DNA of 59,683 bases, taken from assembly GCF_945649885.1 (NCBI RefSeq), contig NZ_CALZFS010000002.1, positions 1 through 59,683 on the forward strand. Reading direction: 5' to 3'. Source of the DNA: an uncultured Corynebacterium sp. GTDB taxonomy: Bacteria > Actinomycetota > Actinomycetes > Mycobacteriales > Mycobacteriaceae. Shown one piece after another: positions 30,125 through 37,844 of the stretch. The first letter of the stretch is position 1, and each line of letters starts with the position of its first letter. The position numbers and the translations under genes were made by a program. The notes beneath the pieces were generated by a model. That model was not told where the DNA came from. It saw only the letters and a program-made list of their open reading frames with translations, and searched no databases.

Positions 30125-30260
30125 TACAAACTTTCCCCAGAGGTCTCCCACCGGATGCCGTGCACAACAAACAGGCGCCACAGTCGGTGGGGAGAGTTCC
30201 TCTCCACTTTAAACCCTCCTCCCCCGATGAAGGTCCGCCACATCCACCAATCGTTCCGAT
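30125..30260 (-). promoter_or_regulatory. Structured leader partly resembling a cobalamin riboswitch
   Basis: The 276 bp before the BtuF gene contain, on the minus strand, AGGAGGGTTT (30222-30213), a strong hairpin GGAGAG-GAA-CTCTCC, then CCCACCGACTGTG, and later GGTGGGAGACCTCTGG. These recall, in order, the AGGGAA, P5, CCGCNACUGU and B12-box (GGAGACC core) elements of cobalamin riboswitches, but the L5 loop and the flanks of the B12 box differ. I could not run a covariance model. Confidence 0.3.
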
Positions 30261-30337
30261 AGTCCGGAAATAACATCCGAAGTTCCACTACAAACAGTGC
30301 CCTCCGAAAGGCTTTTCAGGACACTGCAGGTCTGGAC

Positions 30338-30871
30338 TCAGGAAGCCTTGGGGGTCTGCTCCCTGAAAGCCATCACCTTGTGCATGTGGGAGATGGTCCA
30401 TTCGTACACGCCTTTAACAGGCTCAATGACCGATTCGCCGAGTTCGGTGAGTTCATAGTCTACCCGGGGCGGGACCGTGTGGTGCGAGGTTCGGGTGACC
30501 AGGCCATCTTCCACCAGGACGCCGAGACGCTGGTTGAGCATTTTCGGGGAAATTCCCTGGACACGGTCCCGGATTTCACCGTTACGGAGGGGACCATCCT
30601 CGATGCTGAGCAGGATGAGCATGGCCCACTTGTCGCCGATGGTGTCAAAGAGGTCACGGCTCAGGCAGTTTCTACTGAAGGGATCCCAGGAGAATCCGGC
30701 AGGGGCCCCGTGGTTGTCGGCCTCATGAGCTTGTTCTGTGGACGTGTTGTGGTCCACATGTGGGACCACAAGCTGCACAGGTTTAATCATGGTGTCACCC
30801 GTGACACTGTCCGCAGCACCGTTGGTCTGCTCCACAGGGGCATTGAGTAGCCGTATCGTCCGACTCTTCAT
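30338..30871 (-). CDS. HxlR-family transcriptional regulator
   Basis: A winged helix-turn-helix regulator of up to 177 residues. The HxlR domain starts at about residue 67: NCLSRDLFDTIGDKWAMLIL, then GPLRNGEIRDRVQGISPKMLNQRL and DYELTELGES. The roughly 65 residues before it are polar and not part of the family. An alternative ATG at 30790 (Met28) has a perfect inverted repeat immediately upstream. It is divergent from the exonuclease gene, and no obvious target enzyme adjoins it. Confidence 0.82.
   Translation of the reverse strand: MKSRTIRLLNAPVEQTNGAADSVTGDTMIKPVQLVVPHVDHNTSTEQAHEADNHGAPAGFSWDPFSRNCLSRDLFDTIGDKWAMLILLSIEDGPLRNGEIRDRVQGISPKMLNQRLGVLVEDGLVTRTSHHTVPPRVDYELTELGESVIEPVKGVYEWTISHMHKVMAFREQTPKAS
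30792..30807. promoter_or_regulatory. Inverted repeat (7-2-7) at the HxlR gene
   Basis: GTGTCAC-CC-GTGACAC. It lies within codons 22-27 if translation starts at 30871, or one base before the alternative start at 30790, where it could be an autoregulatory operator. Confidence 0.35.
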
Positions 30872-31171
30872 CCTTGTTCACAAATCCTTCATGTCTACCG
30901 CTGAGTAACTAAGAGGGGAAACTCATTTTCAGCTAGAAACTTTTGGTTCCAAATGGTCCGTGATGTTTTCACGTTCTATGAATTCGGTCGCTTAAACCTA
31001 ATGAACTGTTACAGATTCCCTATTAGGAACTCAGTGCCAGAAAGCTGTACACACCCTGAGCACCTCACATCGTTCCTGCATGTTTGACCTCACCCCTGCG
31101 GGTACTGGTGGGTGTGTCCACCCCACCTAGTAGGGTGGTGTCCATTGATTCACATCGAAAGGACACCACCT
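30872..31171. other. Divergent intergenic region, HxlR / exonuclease
   Basis: A 300-bp stretch without a gene. It holds a small dyad TTTGG-TT-CCAAA (about 30943-30954) and, near 31110-31125, the repeat GGTGG-GTGTGT-CCACC. The AAAGGA ribosome site of the exonuclease gene is at 31158-31163. Nothing else stands out. Confidence 0.4.
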
Positions 31172-32629
31172 GTGATCGCGGCACACGGCGCAACCATCAC
31201 TCTGGATGGCTCCACCCTCATCATCAAGCACTCTCCACTGTTGACTGCACTGTCCCCTTCGGGCAGGCAGGATGACACCATTGACCTCACCACCGTTAGC
31301 GGTGTGCAGGTTGTGTCTCCCACTGCGCTGTCCTGCGGCTCCATTGAGCTGACCCAGGAAGCATCCCACACAGTGGTCACCTTCTCCCCCAATCAGAATG
31401 CTCAGACAGCAGCACTGGCTGCTGATATCAACAGCATTCTGGAAGGCAAGGCCCCTTCCCAGACAGCAGCACTGGCCAACGCGCCAGAGCAGTCTGATTC
31501 TGCAGCACCCCTGCCCGGATTCGACTTTGTCGGATTTGATGTGGAAACCGCCAATGATGACTGGGGTTCCATCTGCCAGATCGGCCTGGTCCGTTATAAG
31601 GACGGACAGGAAGTGGATTCAGCCTCCTGGCTGTGTACCCCACCGGAACCACTCAACTTCTTCCGCCCAGGCAACATCGGGATTCACGGAATCACTCCAG
31701 AGCAGGTTGCAGATCAGCCCAGCTTTGCGCAGCTCCTGCCCAAAATGGTTGAGTTTGTCGGTGATCTCCCACTTGTGGCACATAATGCCCAATTTGATTT
31801 CACCGCCATCTCACGGGCCTGCGATGCTGCAGGTATTCCGGCACCGGATTTCAACTTCGGTTGTTCTCTAGCGCTGTCCCGGTTCTCCTCCATCAAGTTT
31901 GAGAACCATAAACTGCCCACAGTTGCCCGGGCTCTCGGTGTGGAACTGACCAAACACCACGATGCCGCCGAAGATGCACGTGCCTGTGCCGGCATCGCCA
32001 TTGAACTTGCCCGCCGTGGGAACTTCCAGGGTGGGTTCATCGACTTCGTGCACAGTCAGGGTTTCACAGTGGGGAGCCTCAATGCGGAGAAGGTCTACCC
32101 TGTTCTGCGTGATCGTTCCGGAGCAAACGTGGTTGTTCAGCGACGCAGGTTGGGGCTGACAGGAACTCCCACCGCTGCAGCAAGCGGCTCTACAACGGTC
32201 AGCTCTGCGGATGTGGCTGTGGGGGCACCGGAATTGCCGGAAAGTACCCCACCCCAGCCTGAGGCCAGTGCCCCGAAGAAGTCACGGGGCCGTGCCCCAT
32301 GGGACAAGGTAGCCACCCCGGAGGTTATTCCAGACCCCAATCCTGATGCAGACCCCGCCGGCCTGCTCTTTGCACAGAATGTCACGCTGACCGGTGATTT
32401 CGAACCCTACGAAAAGGGTGCCCTGTGGCAGCGTATCGCTGACCAGGGTGCCCAGGTGGGCAAAAATGTGACCAAGAAGACCACCATTTTGGTCGCTGGT
32501 CCGTGGGCCAGCATCACCAGTAAGCAACGACGTGCTGAGGAACTCAAAGACAAGGGCCAAGACATCCAGATCTGGGATGATAAGCAGCTCTTTGCCGCCC
32601 TCGGGCTCGACGATCAACCCCCGTTCTAG
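31172..32629 (+). CDS. DEDDh exonuclease with BRCT domain (DnaQ-like)
   Basis: A 485-residue protein. The first about 115 residues form a PH-like or unassigned domain. Residues about 120-275 are a DnaQ/epsilon-type 3'-5' exonuclease: FDVETAN (catalytic Asp and Glu), HNAQFDF (Asp) and HDAAEDARA (His and Asp). A Pro/Ser linker leads to a C-terminal BRCT domain (about 395-485). GTG 31172 is chosen for its AAAGGA site 8 nt upstream; the upstream ATG frame has no such site. It probably acts in DNA repair or nucleic-acid turnover rather than as the polymerase III proofreading subunit. Confidence 0.88.
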   Translation: MIAAHGATITLDGSTLIIKHSPLLTALSPSGRQDDTIDLTTVSGVQVVSPTALSCGSIELTQEASHTVVTFSPNQNAQTAALAADINSILEGKAPSQTAALANAPEQSDSAAPLPGFDFVGFDVETANDDWGSICQIGLVRYKDGQEVDSASWLCTPPEPLNFFRPGNIGIHGITPEQVADQPSFAQLLPKMVEFVGDLPLVAHNAQFDFTAISRACDAAGIPAPDFNFGCSLALSRFSSIKFENHKLPTVARALGVELTKHHDAAEDARACAGIAIELARRGNFQGGFIDFVHSQGFTVGSLNAEKVYPVLRDRSGANVVVQRRRLGLTGTPTAAASGSTTVSSADVAVGAPELPESTPPQPEASAPKKSRGRAPWDKVATPEVIPDPNPDADPAGLLFAQNVTLTGDFEPYEKGALWQRIADQGAQVGKNVTKKTTILVAGPWASITSKQRRAEELKDKGQDIQIWDDKQLFAALGLDDQPPF

Positions 32630-32658
32630 AAAGTATTTCAGCAGCTCGGGAACCAAAC

Positions 32659-33477
32659 ATGACCCCCGTGCAGTCCAACCATTCTAAGACCACACTTTTA
32701 GAGGGATGGACTGCCATCCAAGGGGGACTCCACACCATGTTTGCCACCGCCGTAACAGACTCTCATCCACTGCCACCGGTTTCAGCACCGTGCCCGCAAC
32801 CGCCAGGTGAACCAGACACCACATTCCTCCTCGAGGCCGCATCATTGCAGCCACGGTTGCATAATCATGACTGGACGGCGAAGGTGCGGCTCAGTGATGA
32901 CGGATTCTGTGACAGCACAGCCCACATCAACCTCTCCTACACCCTCACCATGGGACTGACTTCCGGCGGAAGAACGCTGAGCCATCGTGCGGTGGCGGAA
33001 CTTGGGCTCAGTACACGGCAGGCCTGGGACCTGGCAGCCGACAACCTTGTGGTGGCCGCCCGCTCTCCGCAGGGCACCCGGTTCTATCTCCGGGATGCCC
33101 ACCAGATAACGCAGATACGCAACGCGGACAGATCAGCAGTTCAGGTGAAGGTGCCCGGCGCACCCATCACCGCCTGGTTGGCGCATCCCCGCACCTTCAC
33201 CATTCTCAACAACCACCTTGAAGAACTTCTGGGGCCAAATCTCATCTATCTGGCTCCCCTAAGTGATCTTCTCCTTGTGCTCCCTGCCTCCAGCAAGAAA
33301 CGAACCCAGCTGGAAGCATGGGCCACCACTGCCTTCGCAGGCGAGACACCCTGGGAGCTCAGCGGGAAGGGATGCGTCGGTGGGGAACAGATACTTTCCT
33401 CCCCGTTGATCTACCGTCTGGGTTTCCCCTCCATGGTGAGCAGCCCGCCACCAGCAGGTCAAAAGCAGGCAGCCTGA
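32659..33477 (+). CDS. Hypothetical protein, 272 aa
   Basis: No recognised family. It is soluble, without signal peptide or membrane segment. A Pro-rich N-terminal stretch (about residues 35-55) is followed by a mixed alpha/beta body with a hydrophobic LIYLAPLSDLLLVLPAS segment near residue 195. It starts 29 bp after the exonuclease gene in the same direction; ATG 32737 (MFATAVTD) is an alternative start. It probably belongs to the same transcript and is followed by treY. Confidence 0.6.
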   Translation: MTPVQSNHSKTTLLEGWTAIQGGLHTMFATAVTDSHPLPPVSAPCPQPPGEPDTTFLLEAASLQPRLHNHDWTAKVRLSDDGFCDSTAHINLSYTLTMGLTSGGRTLSHRAVAELGLSTRQAWDLAADNLVVAARSPQGTRFYLRDAHQITQIRNADRSAVQVKVPGAPITAWLAHPRTFTILNNHLEELLGPNLIYLAPLSDLLLVLPASSKKRTQLEAWATTAFAGETPWELSGKGCVGGEQILSSPLIYRLGFPSMVSSPPPAGQKQAA

Positions 33478-33583
33478 AGCATCCAGCATCCGGGCCTTGT
33501 GTTGTACTCCTGACGCAGGGTGGAACTTGTCACTAGGATCAGGTGGCGAACACTTGTCAGCATTGCGAACCCAGGAGGATCTC

Positions 33584-36025
33584 ATGGCACGTCCGATCAC
33601 CGCTACTTACAGACTTCAATTACGGGGACCCCAGGCGGATGAATCAGGACGCTCCTTCGGTTTCGCAGAGGCCAAAGCACTGCTCCCCTATCTGAAAAAG
33701 CTGGGGGTCAGTCATCTCTACCTCTCACCGATCTTGACATCCATGCCTGATTCCAATCATGGCTATGACGTCATTGATCCCACCACAATCAACGATGAGC
33801 TCGGCGGTATCGATGGCTTCCGGGAACTGGCAGAAGCCACCCATGGATACGGCATGGGTATCATCGTCGATATCGTCCCCAACCATTTGGGCATCGCCGA
33901 ACCCCACCTCAACAAATGGTGGTGGGATGTGTTGAAACATGGACAGGGCTCCGAATTTGAGTACTACTTTGATATCGACTGGCATGAGGACAACGGTTCA
34001 GACGGCAAGCTGGGTATCCCCATCCTGGGAGCCAAGGGTGATGCCGAGAAGCTTGAATTAGATGAGATCAACGATGAAAAGGTACTACGTTATTACGAGC
34101 ATGTCTTCCCCATCACTCCGGGCACTGGAGAAGGCACAGCACAGGAAGTCTATGAACGTCAGCACTACCGCCTGAACTACTGGCGTGACGGCGTGATCAA
34201 CTACCGACGCTTCTTCTCCGTCAACTCCCTCGCCGGTGTACGCCAAGAAGACGCGATGGTCTTTGAACACACCCACCGCATCCTGCGCGAACTGGTTGCC
34301 GAAGACCTCATCGATGGTGTCCGCGTAGATCACCCTGACGGACTCTCCGACCCCTTCGGCTACCTCCACCGGCTCCGCGAAGTCATCGGACAGGACCGCT
34401 GGTTGATCGTGGAGAAAATCCTCGGCGTGGAGGAACCACTGGATCCCCGCCTGTCCGTTGACGGCACCACCGGCTACGACGCCCTCCGAGAGCTCGACGG
34501 AGTCTTCATCTCCCGTGAAGCAGAAGACCACTTCTCCATGCTGGCCCTCCAACGCACCGGATCCACCTGGGATGATGTCGCACTGCAATCCACCGAAGCC
34601 ACCCTCAAGCGAGAAATCGCCCAAACCGAACTCCACGCAGAAATCCGACGCCTGGCACGCGCCATGCGTCGTGACAACTTCTCCACCGCAGGCACCCATG
34701 TCCCCGAAGAAAAGCTGCATGAGACCATCGAAGAACTCATCGCCGCGATGCCCGTCTACCGCGCCGACTACATCTCCCTGTCCCGCACCACCGCGACCAT
34801 CATCGCGGACATGTCCAAGCGCTTCCCCTCCCGTCGCAACGCCCTCGACCTGATCGCAGCAGCACTCCTGGGCAACGGCGAAGCCAAGATCCGCTTCGCC
34901 CAGGTCTGCGGTGCCGTCATGGCCAAGGGCGTGGAAGACACCACCTTCTACCGCGCCGCCCGCCTGGTCGCACTGCAGGAAGTCGGTGGCGCGCCGGGCC
35001 GTTTCGGTGTTTCTGCAGCAGAATTCCATCTCCTGCAGGAGGAGCGCAGCATGCTGTGGCCACGTGCCATGACTACACTGTCCACCCATGACACCAAGCG
35101 TGGTGAGGATGTCCGTGCCCGCATCATTGAATTGACTGAGGATCCGGCAGCTTTCTCTGAGCTGGTCAACCGTGTCAGCGCGATCCTTCCGGCACCGGAT
35201 GGGGCTACAGGTTTCTTCCTCTTCCAGAATCTGCTGGGCATCTGGCCTGCGGATGGTGTGATCACCGACCAGTTGCGTACCCGCTTCCATGATTATGCCC
35301 AGAAGGCTGTGCGTGAAGCTTCCGTCAAAACAACGTGGGTGGATCCGAATGAGAGTTTTGAAACAGCCCTCGCTGACTGGATCGATGCGCTTCTCGACGG
35401 CCCCGCCACCACCATGATCACCGAATTTGTCACCAGGCTGAACCGGGGTGCGCTCCAGATCTCCCTGGGTAGGAAGATGCTGCAGCTGGTTGGTGCGGGA
35501 ATCCCTGACACCTACCAGGGGGCGGAGTTCTTCGAGGACTCCCTCGTCGACCCGGATAACCGTCGATTCGTAGATTACACGGCACGTTCCCAGGCTCTTG
35601 AACAGCTGGAGACCTGGGACTGGTCCGAGGTCTCCTCCCCTGGTTATGAACATCTGGAGGAATACTCCAACCTGGCGAAGATGGCTGTGGTCAAACATGC
35701 TCTGGCTGTCCGTACCGAATACCCGGGAAGTTTTGTCGGCGGTGACCACCAGGCGGTGTTTGCTGAGGGGCGGGCAGAGTCCCATATCGTGGGTACCGCG
35801 CGTGGTATGGATCGTCAGCACCTCAATATCATCGGCCTGGCCATCCGCAGGCCTCTGATTCTCGCGGAGGAGGGAGGTTGGTTCGACACCACCGTCACGC
35901 TTCCAGCAGGAAGGTGGCAGGATCGTCTCACCAGCAGGACGTTCACCGGATCGGTGGCTGCTGCTGATATTTTTGCTGATCTACCAACTGCACTCCTGGT
36001 TCTCCAGCCGGAAACCGAAGTTTAG
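33584..36025 (+). CDS. treY: Maltooligosyltrehalose synthase
   Basis: Rearranges the reducing-end alpha-1,4 bond of maltooligosaccharides to alpha,alpha-1,1, giving maltooligosyltrehalose; GH13. It has 813 residues. Asp249 in VRVDHPDGLSDP is the nucleophile, the acid/base Glu is in WLIVEKILG, and the third Asp is in STHDTKRGEDVRAR. ATG 33584 (MARPITATYRLQL) has an AGGAGG site 5 nt upstream. It is separated from treZ by 4.4 kb. Its 3' end is followed by a miniature transposable element that includes a terminator-like hairpin. Confidence 0.95.
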   Translation: MARPITATYRLQLRGPQADESGRSFGFAEAKALLPYLKKLGVSHLYLSPILTSMPDSNHGYDVIDPTTINDELGGIDGFRELAEATHGYGMGIIVDIVPNHLGIAEPHLNKWWWDVLKHGQGSEFEYYFDIDWHEDNGSDGKLGIPILGAKGDAEKLELDEINDEKVLRYYEHVFPITPGTGEGTAQEVYERQHYRLNYWRDGVINYRRFFSVNSLAGVRQEDAMVFEHTHRILRELVAEDLIDGVRVDHPDGLSDPFGYLHRLREVIGQDRWLIVEKILGVEEPLDPRLSVDGTTGYDALRELDGVFISREAEDHFSMLALQRTGSTWDDVALQSTEATLKREIAQTELHAEIRRLARAMRRDNFSTAGTHVPEEKLHETIEELIAAMPVYRADYISLSRTTATIIADMSKRFPSRRNALDLIAAALLGNGEAKIRFAQVCGAVMAKGVEDTTFYRAARLVALQEVGGAPGRFGVSAAEFHLLQEERSMLWPRAMTTLSTHDTKRGEDVRARIIELTEDPAAFSELVNRVSAILPAPDGATGFFLFQNLLGIWPADGVITDQLRTRFHDYAQKAVREASVKTTWVDPNESFETALADWIDALLDGPATTMITEFVTRLNRGALQISLGRKMLQLVGAGIPDTYQGAEFFEDSLVDPDNRRFVDYTARSQALEQLETWDWSEVSSPGYEHLEEYSNLAKMAVVKHALAVRTEYPGSFVGGDHQAVFAEGRAESHIVGTARGMDRQHLNIIGLAIRRPLILAEEGGWFDTTVTLPAGRWQDRLTSRTFTGSVAAADIFADLPTALLVLQPETEV

Positions 36026-36118
36026 GAAAGGTATAAACCGGGTATAAGCATGGCGTAGCACAGCCCTGCTGCCCGGCTTCAGTCCCCCCGGGTGGCGGGT
36101 CTGTCAACCGAACTCAAC

Positions 36119-36309
36119 GGTGCTGTTGCAAACTTGGGGAGGGAGCCAAGAAGGCTCCATTTTATTGTGCGATCAGCGCTATGAGCCTGCGTTGTCAGAC
36201 CGTCTCGAACACCTGGCTAATGATCACCGCATCCGGATTCGGATGCCCCGTAGGGGGGAAATGAAACTCGGGCGTTCGTGACTCCTCCACCTAACTTTGC
36301 AACAGCACC
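36119..36309. mobile_element. 191-bp IS6-type miniature inverted-repeat element (MITE)
   Basis: Perfect 14-bp terminal inverted repeats GGTGCTGTTGCAAA (36119-36132) and TTTGCAACAGCACC (36296-36309). It is flanked by an exact 8-bp direct repeat AACTCAAC (36111-36118 and 36310-36317). The ends share CTGTTGCAAA with IS26 and IS6100 (IS6 family), which also makes 8-bp duplications. There is no transposase frame inside. The 305-bp gap between treY and the alarmone synthetase gene consists mostly of this element. Confidence 0.88.
36142..36166 (+). terminator. Terminator-like hairpin inside the MITE
   Basis: GGAGCC-AAGAA-GGCTCC (36142-36158) followed by ATTTTATT. It is positioned to end treY transcripts, so the element may supply the terminator. 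Confidence 0.55.
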
Positions 36310-36330
36310 AACTCAACTACCATTGGTGTC

Positions 36331-37476
36331 GTGATACAGGACAACACCCTGGCCAAATTCGGCAGTTACTACCATGAGTTCCGGCGTGCCCACCCGAAGG
36401 TCGCGTCGGATTTCCGCGCTGCTATCGAGGAACTACTCACCGATGGTGGTATTACCTATGACCGTGTGAGTACCCGGCTGAAGGACTGGTCGAGTCTGAA
36501 AGCCAAGGCGCGGAAGGAGCATCCAAATGGCACGCTGCTCTATCCGGACCCGCGTCATGATATCCACGACATGATAGGCGTGCGGATCACCACCTATCAC
36601 TCCACAGAGATCCCTGTGACGCTGAGCGTCCTGCAGGATTCCTTCACCGTCCATAAATCAGTGGATAAGGCTGCGGAAACCAGGATATCCGGTGGCTTTG
36701 GTTATGGCTCCCACCACCTGATTCTTGAAGTCGATGAAAATAATGAAGACCTGCAGGATTATGTGGGGCTGGTCTTTGAGGTTCAGGTACGCACTGTGCT
36801 GCAGCATGCCTGGGCTGAGTTTGAACATGACATCCGCTATAAAAGGGCCGGTGTCAGCGTGGGCGCCAGCATTGATGGTGAGCTCAATCCTGAGGTGGAC
36901 CGGATGTTCACCCTGGCTGCCGGGCTCATTGAGTTGGCAGATCAACAGTTTGACCAGATTGCGGCACTGAAGGAAACCGGCCATGCCACCGATGAGACTG
37001 TGGAGCTCACGGCGGAGACCCTGCCTGGCGTGCTGGCCATGCTCATCGGTAACCGTTTCCCTCGTCCCCGTTCAGAGAACTACCGGTTCCTGGAGGATAT
37101 CCTTATTGCCAATGGGGTCAGCTCCGTGGGTGCTCTGCGAGAACTGCTCAATGTGGCGGATGTCGAGTTGCTACTCAAGGTCATGCGTTATCGTTTCCAC
37201 CCCGGACAGATCCGTATCATTGATGATCTTTTGCTCAGGAAATTCGGTCAGGCACATATTGATGCCACGGCAACGAAGGATGCCCAGCCACCGCAGACCA
37301 AGCGTCGTAGGCAGCTCAAGCGCAAGCTGGATCTGATGCAGCAGGCTCACATCGCGGAGTACGGCGGTGGAACAGGAAGCGGAACAAGCAACGGGACAGG
37401 TAGCGTATCTGGGGCGGGTTCGAGCTCCGAGGGGGCGAAGGACAGCTCTGAGGCCTCAAACAATACAATTCAATGA
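36331..37476 (+). CDS. relS: Small alarmone synthetase (RelA/SpoT synthetase domain)
   Basis: Makes (p)ppGpp-type alarmones from ATP and guanine nucleotides. It has 381 residues with a single RelA/SpoT synthetase domain at about 20-180: DPRHDIHDMIGVRI, GYGSHHLILEV and the EVQVRTVLQHAWAEFEHD block. There is no N-terminal HD hydrolase domain and no TGS or ACT domain. A helical region follows, and the tail is Gly/Ser-rich and basic (KRRRQLKRKLD). The symbol follows the C. glutamicum RelS described in the literature. The GTG start at 36331 has no clear ribosome site; the MITE duplication ends only 13 bp upstream. Confidence 0.85.
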   Translation: MIQDNTLAKFGSYYHEFRRAHPKVASDFRAAIEELLTDGGITYDRVSTRLKDWSSLKAKARKEHPNGTLLYPDPRHDIHDMIGVRITTYHSTEIPVTLSVLQDSFTVHKSVDKAAETRISGGFGYGSHHLILEVDENNEDLQDYVGLVFEVQVRTVLQHAWAEFEHDIRYKRAGVSVGASIDGELNPEVDRMFTLAAGLIELADQQFDQIAALKETGHATDETVELTAETLPGVLAMLIGNRFPRPRSENYRFLEDILIANGVSSVGALRELLNVADVELLLKVMRYRFHPGQIRIIDDLLLRKFGQAHIDATATKDAQPPQTKRRRQLKRKLDLMQQAHIAEYGGGTGSGTSNGTGSVSGAGSSSEGAKDSSEASNNTIQ

Positions 37477-37533
37477 GACACCTAGTACGCTGTGTTACGA
37501 AATAAAACTTCGCTACCCAAGGAGCTAATAATT

Positions 37534-37665
37534 ATGGGGCTATCCATTCTGGACTTCCCGATGCTCGCTGACTTCCTCCATGTGTGGGGTCTGACCATCG
37601 CCAATTTCTTCCGCCCAATGGGCATTGATTTTCCGCCAGCTGATTGGAGCTTGGGCTCCTTCTAA
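37534..37665 (+). CDS. Small 43-residue hydrophobic protein
   Basis: An ORF encoding 43 residues, MGLSILDFPMLADFLHVWGL followed by TIANFFRPMGIDFPPADWSL and GSF. It has an AAGGAG ribosome site 8 nt before the ATG and ends at a strong terminator hairpin, so it has the layout of a complete small gene. It has two Trp, five Phe and several acidic residues, with an amphipathic pattern but no classical signal peptide. Size and composition recall the tiny corynebacterial outer-membrane proteins (PorA/PorH type), but I see no direct sequence match. Function unknown. Confidence 0.6.
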   Translation: MGLSILDFPMLADFLHVWGLTIANFFRPMGIDFPPADWSLGSF

Positions 37666-37705
37666 TTTCGCGGCGGGCTCCTTGTAGCAGCTCCTAAGAA
37701 AAGAG

Positions 37706-37734
37706 GGCGGGAACACCTTGATGGTGTTCCCGCC
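37706..37734 (+). terminator. Terminator after the small gene
   Basis: A 12-bp perfect stem GGCGGGAACACC (37706-37717) and GGTGTTCCCGCC (37723-37734) with a 5-nt loop, followed by a T-rich tract. Confidence 0.85.
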
Positions 37735-37844
37735 TTCTGCTGTTTCTTCCCTTGTATCTCGTGCTGGAGGCCTTCGGGGAATACTTCCCCCATGATACAT
37801 TGTTGACACATCCACAAGTGATATCCTCTTGAAAGGTAAACAAC

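Noticed and set aside
30062..30130. DtxR iron box before the ABC importer
   Set aside because: No match to the 19-bp DtxR consensus (TTAGGTTAGCCTAACCTAA) by eye, so iron control is not claimed.
34085..35821. A 578-codon open frame on the minus strand inside treY
   Set aside because: It is the mirror of a real gene: treY has all GH13 catalytic motifs, and the antisense product has no recognisable domain.
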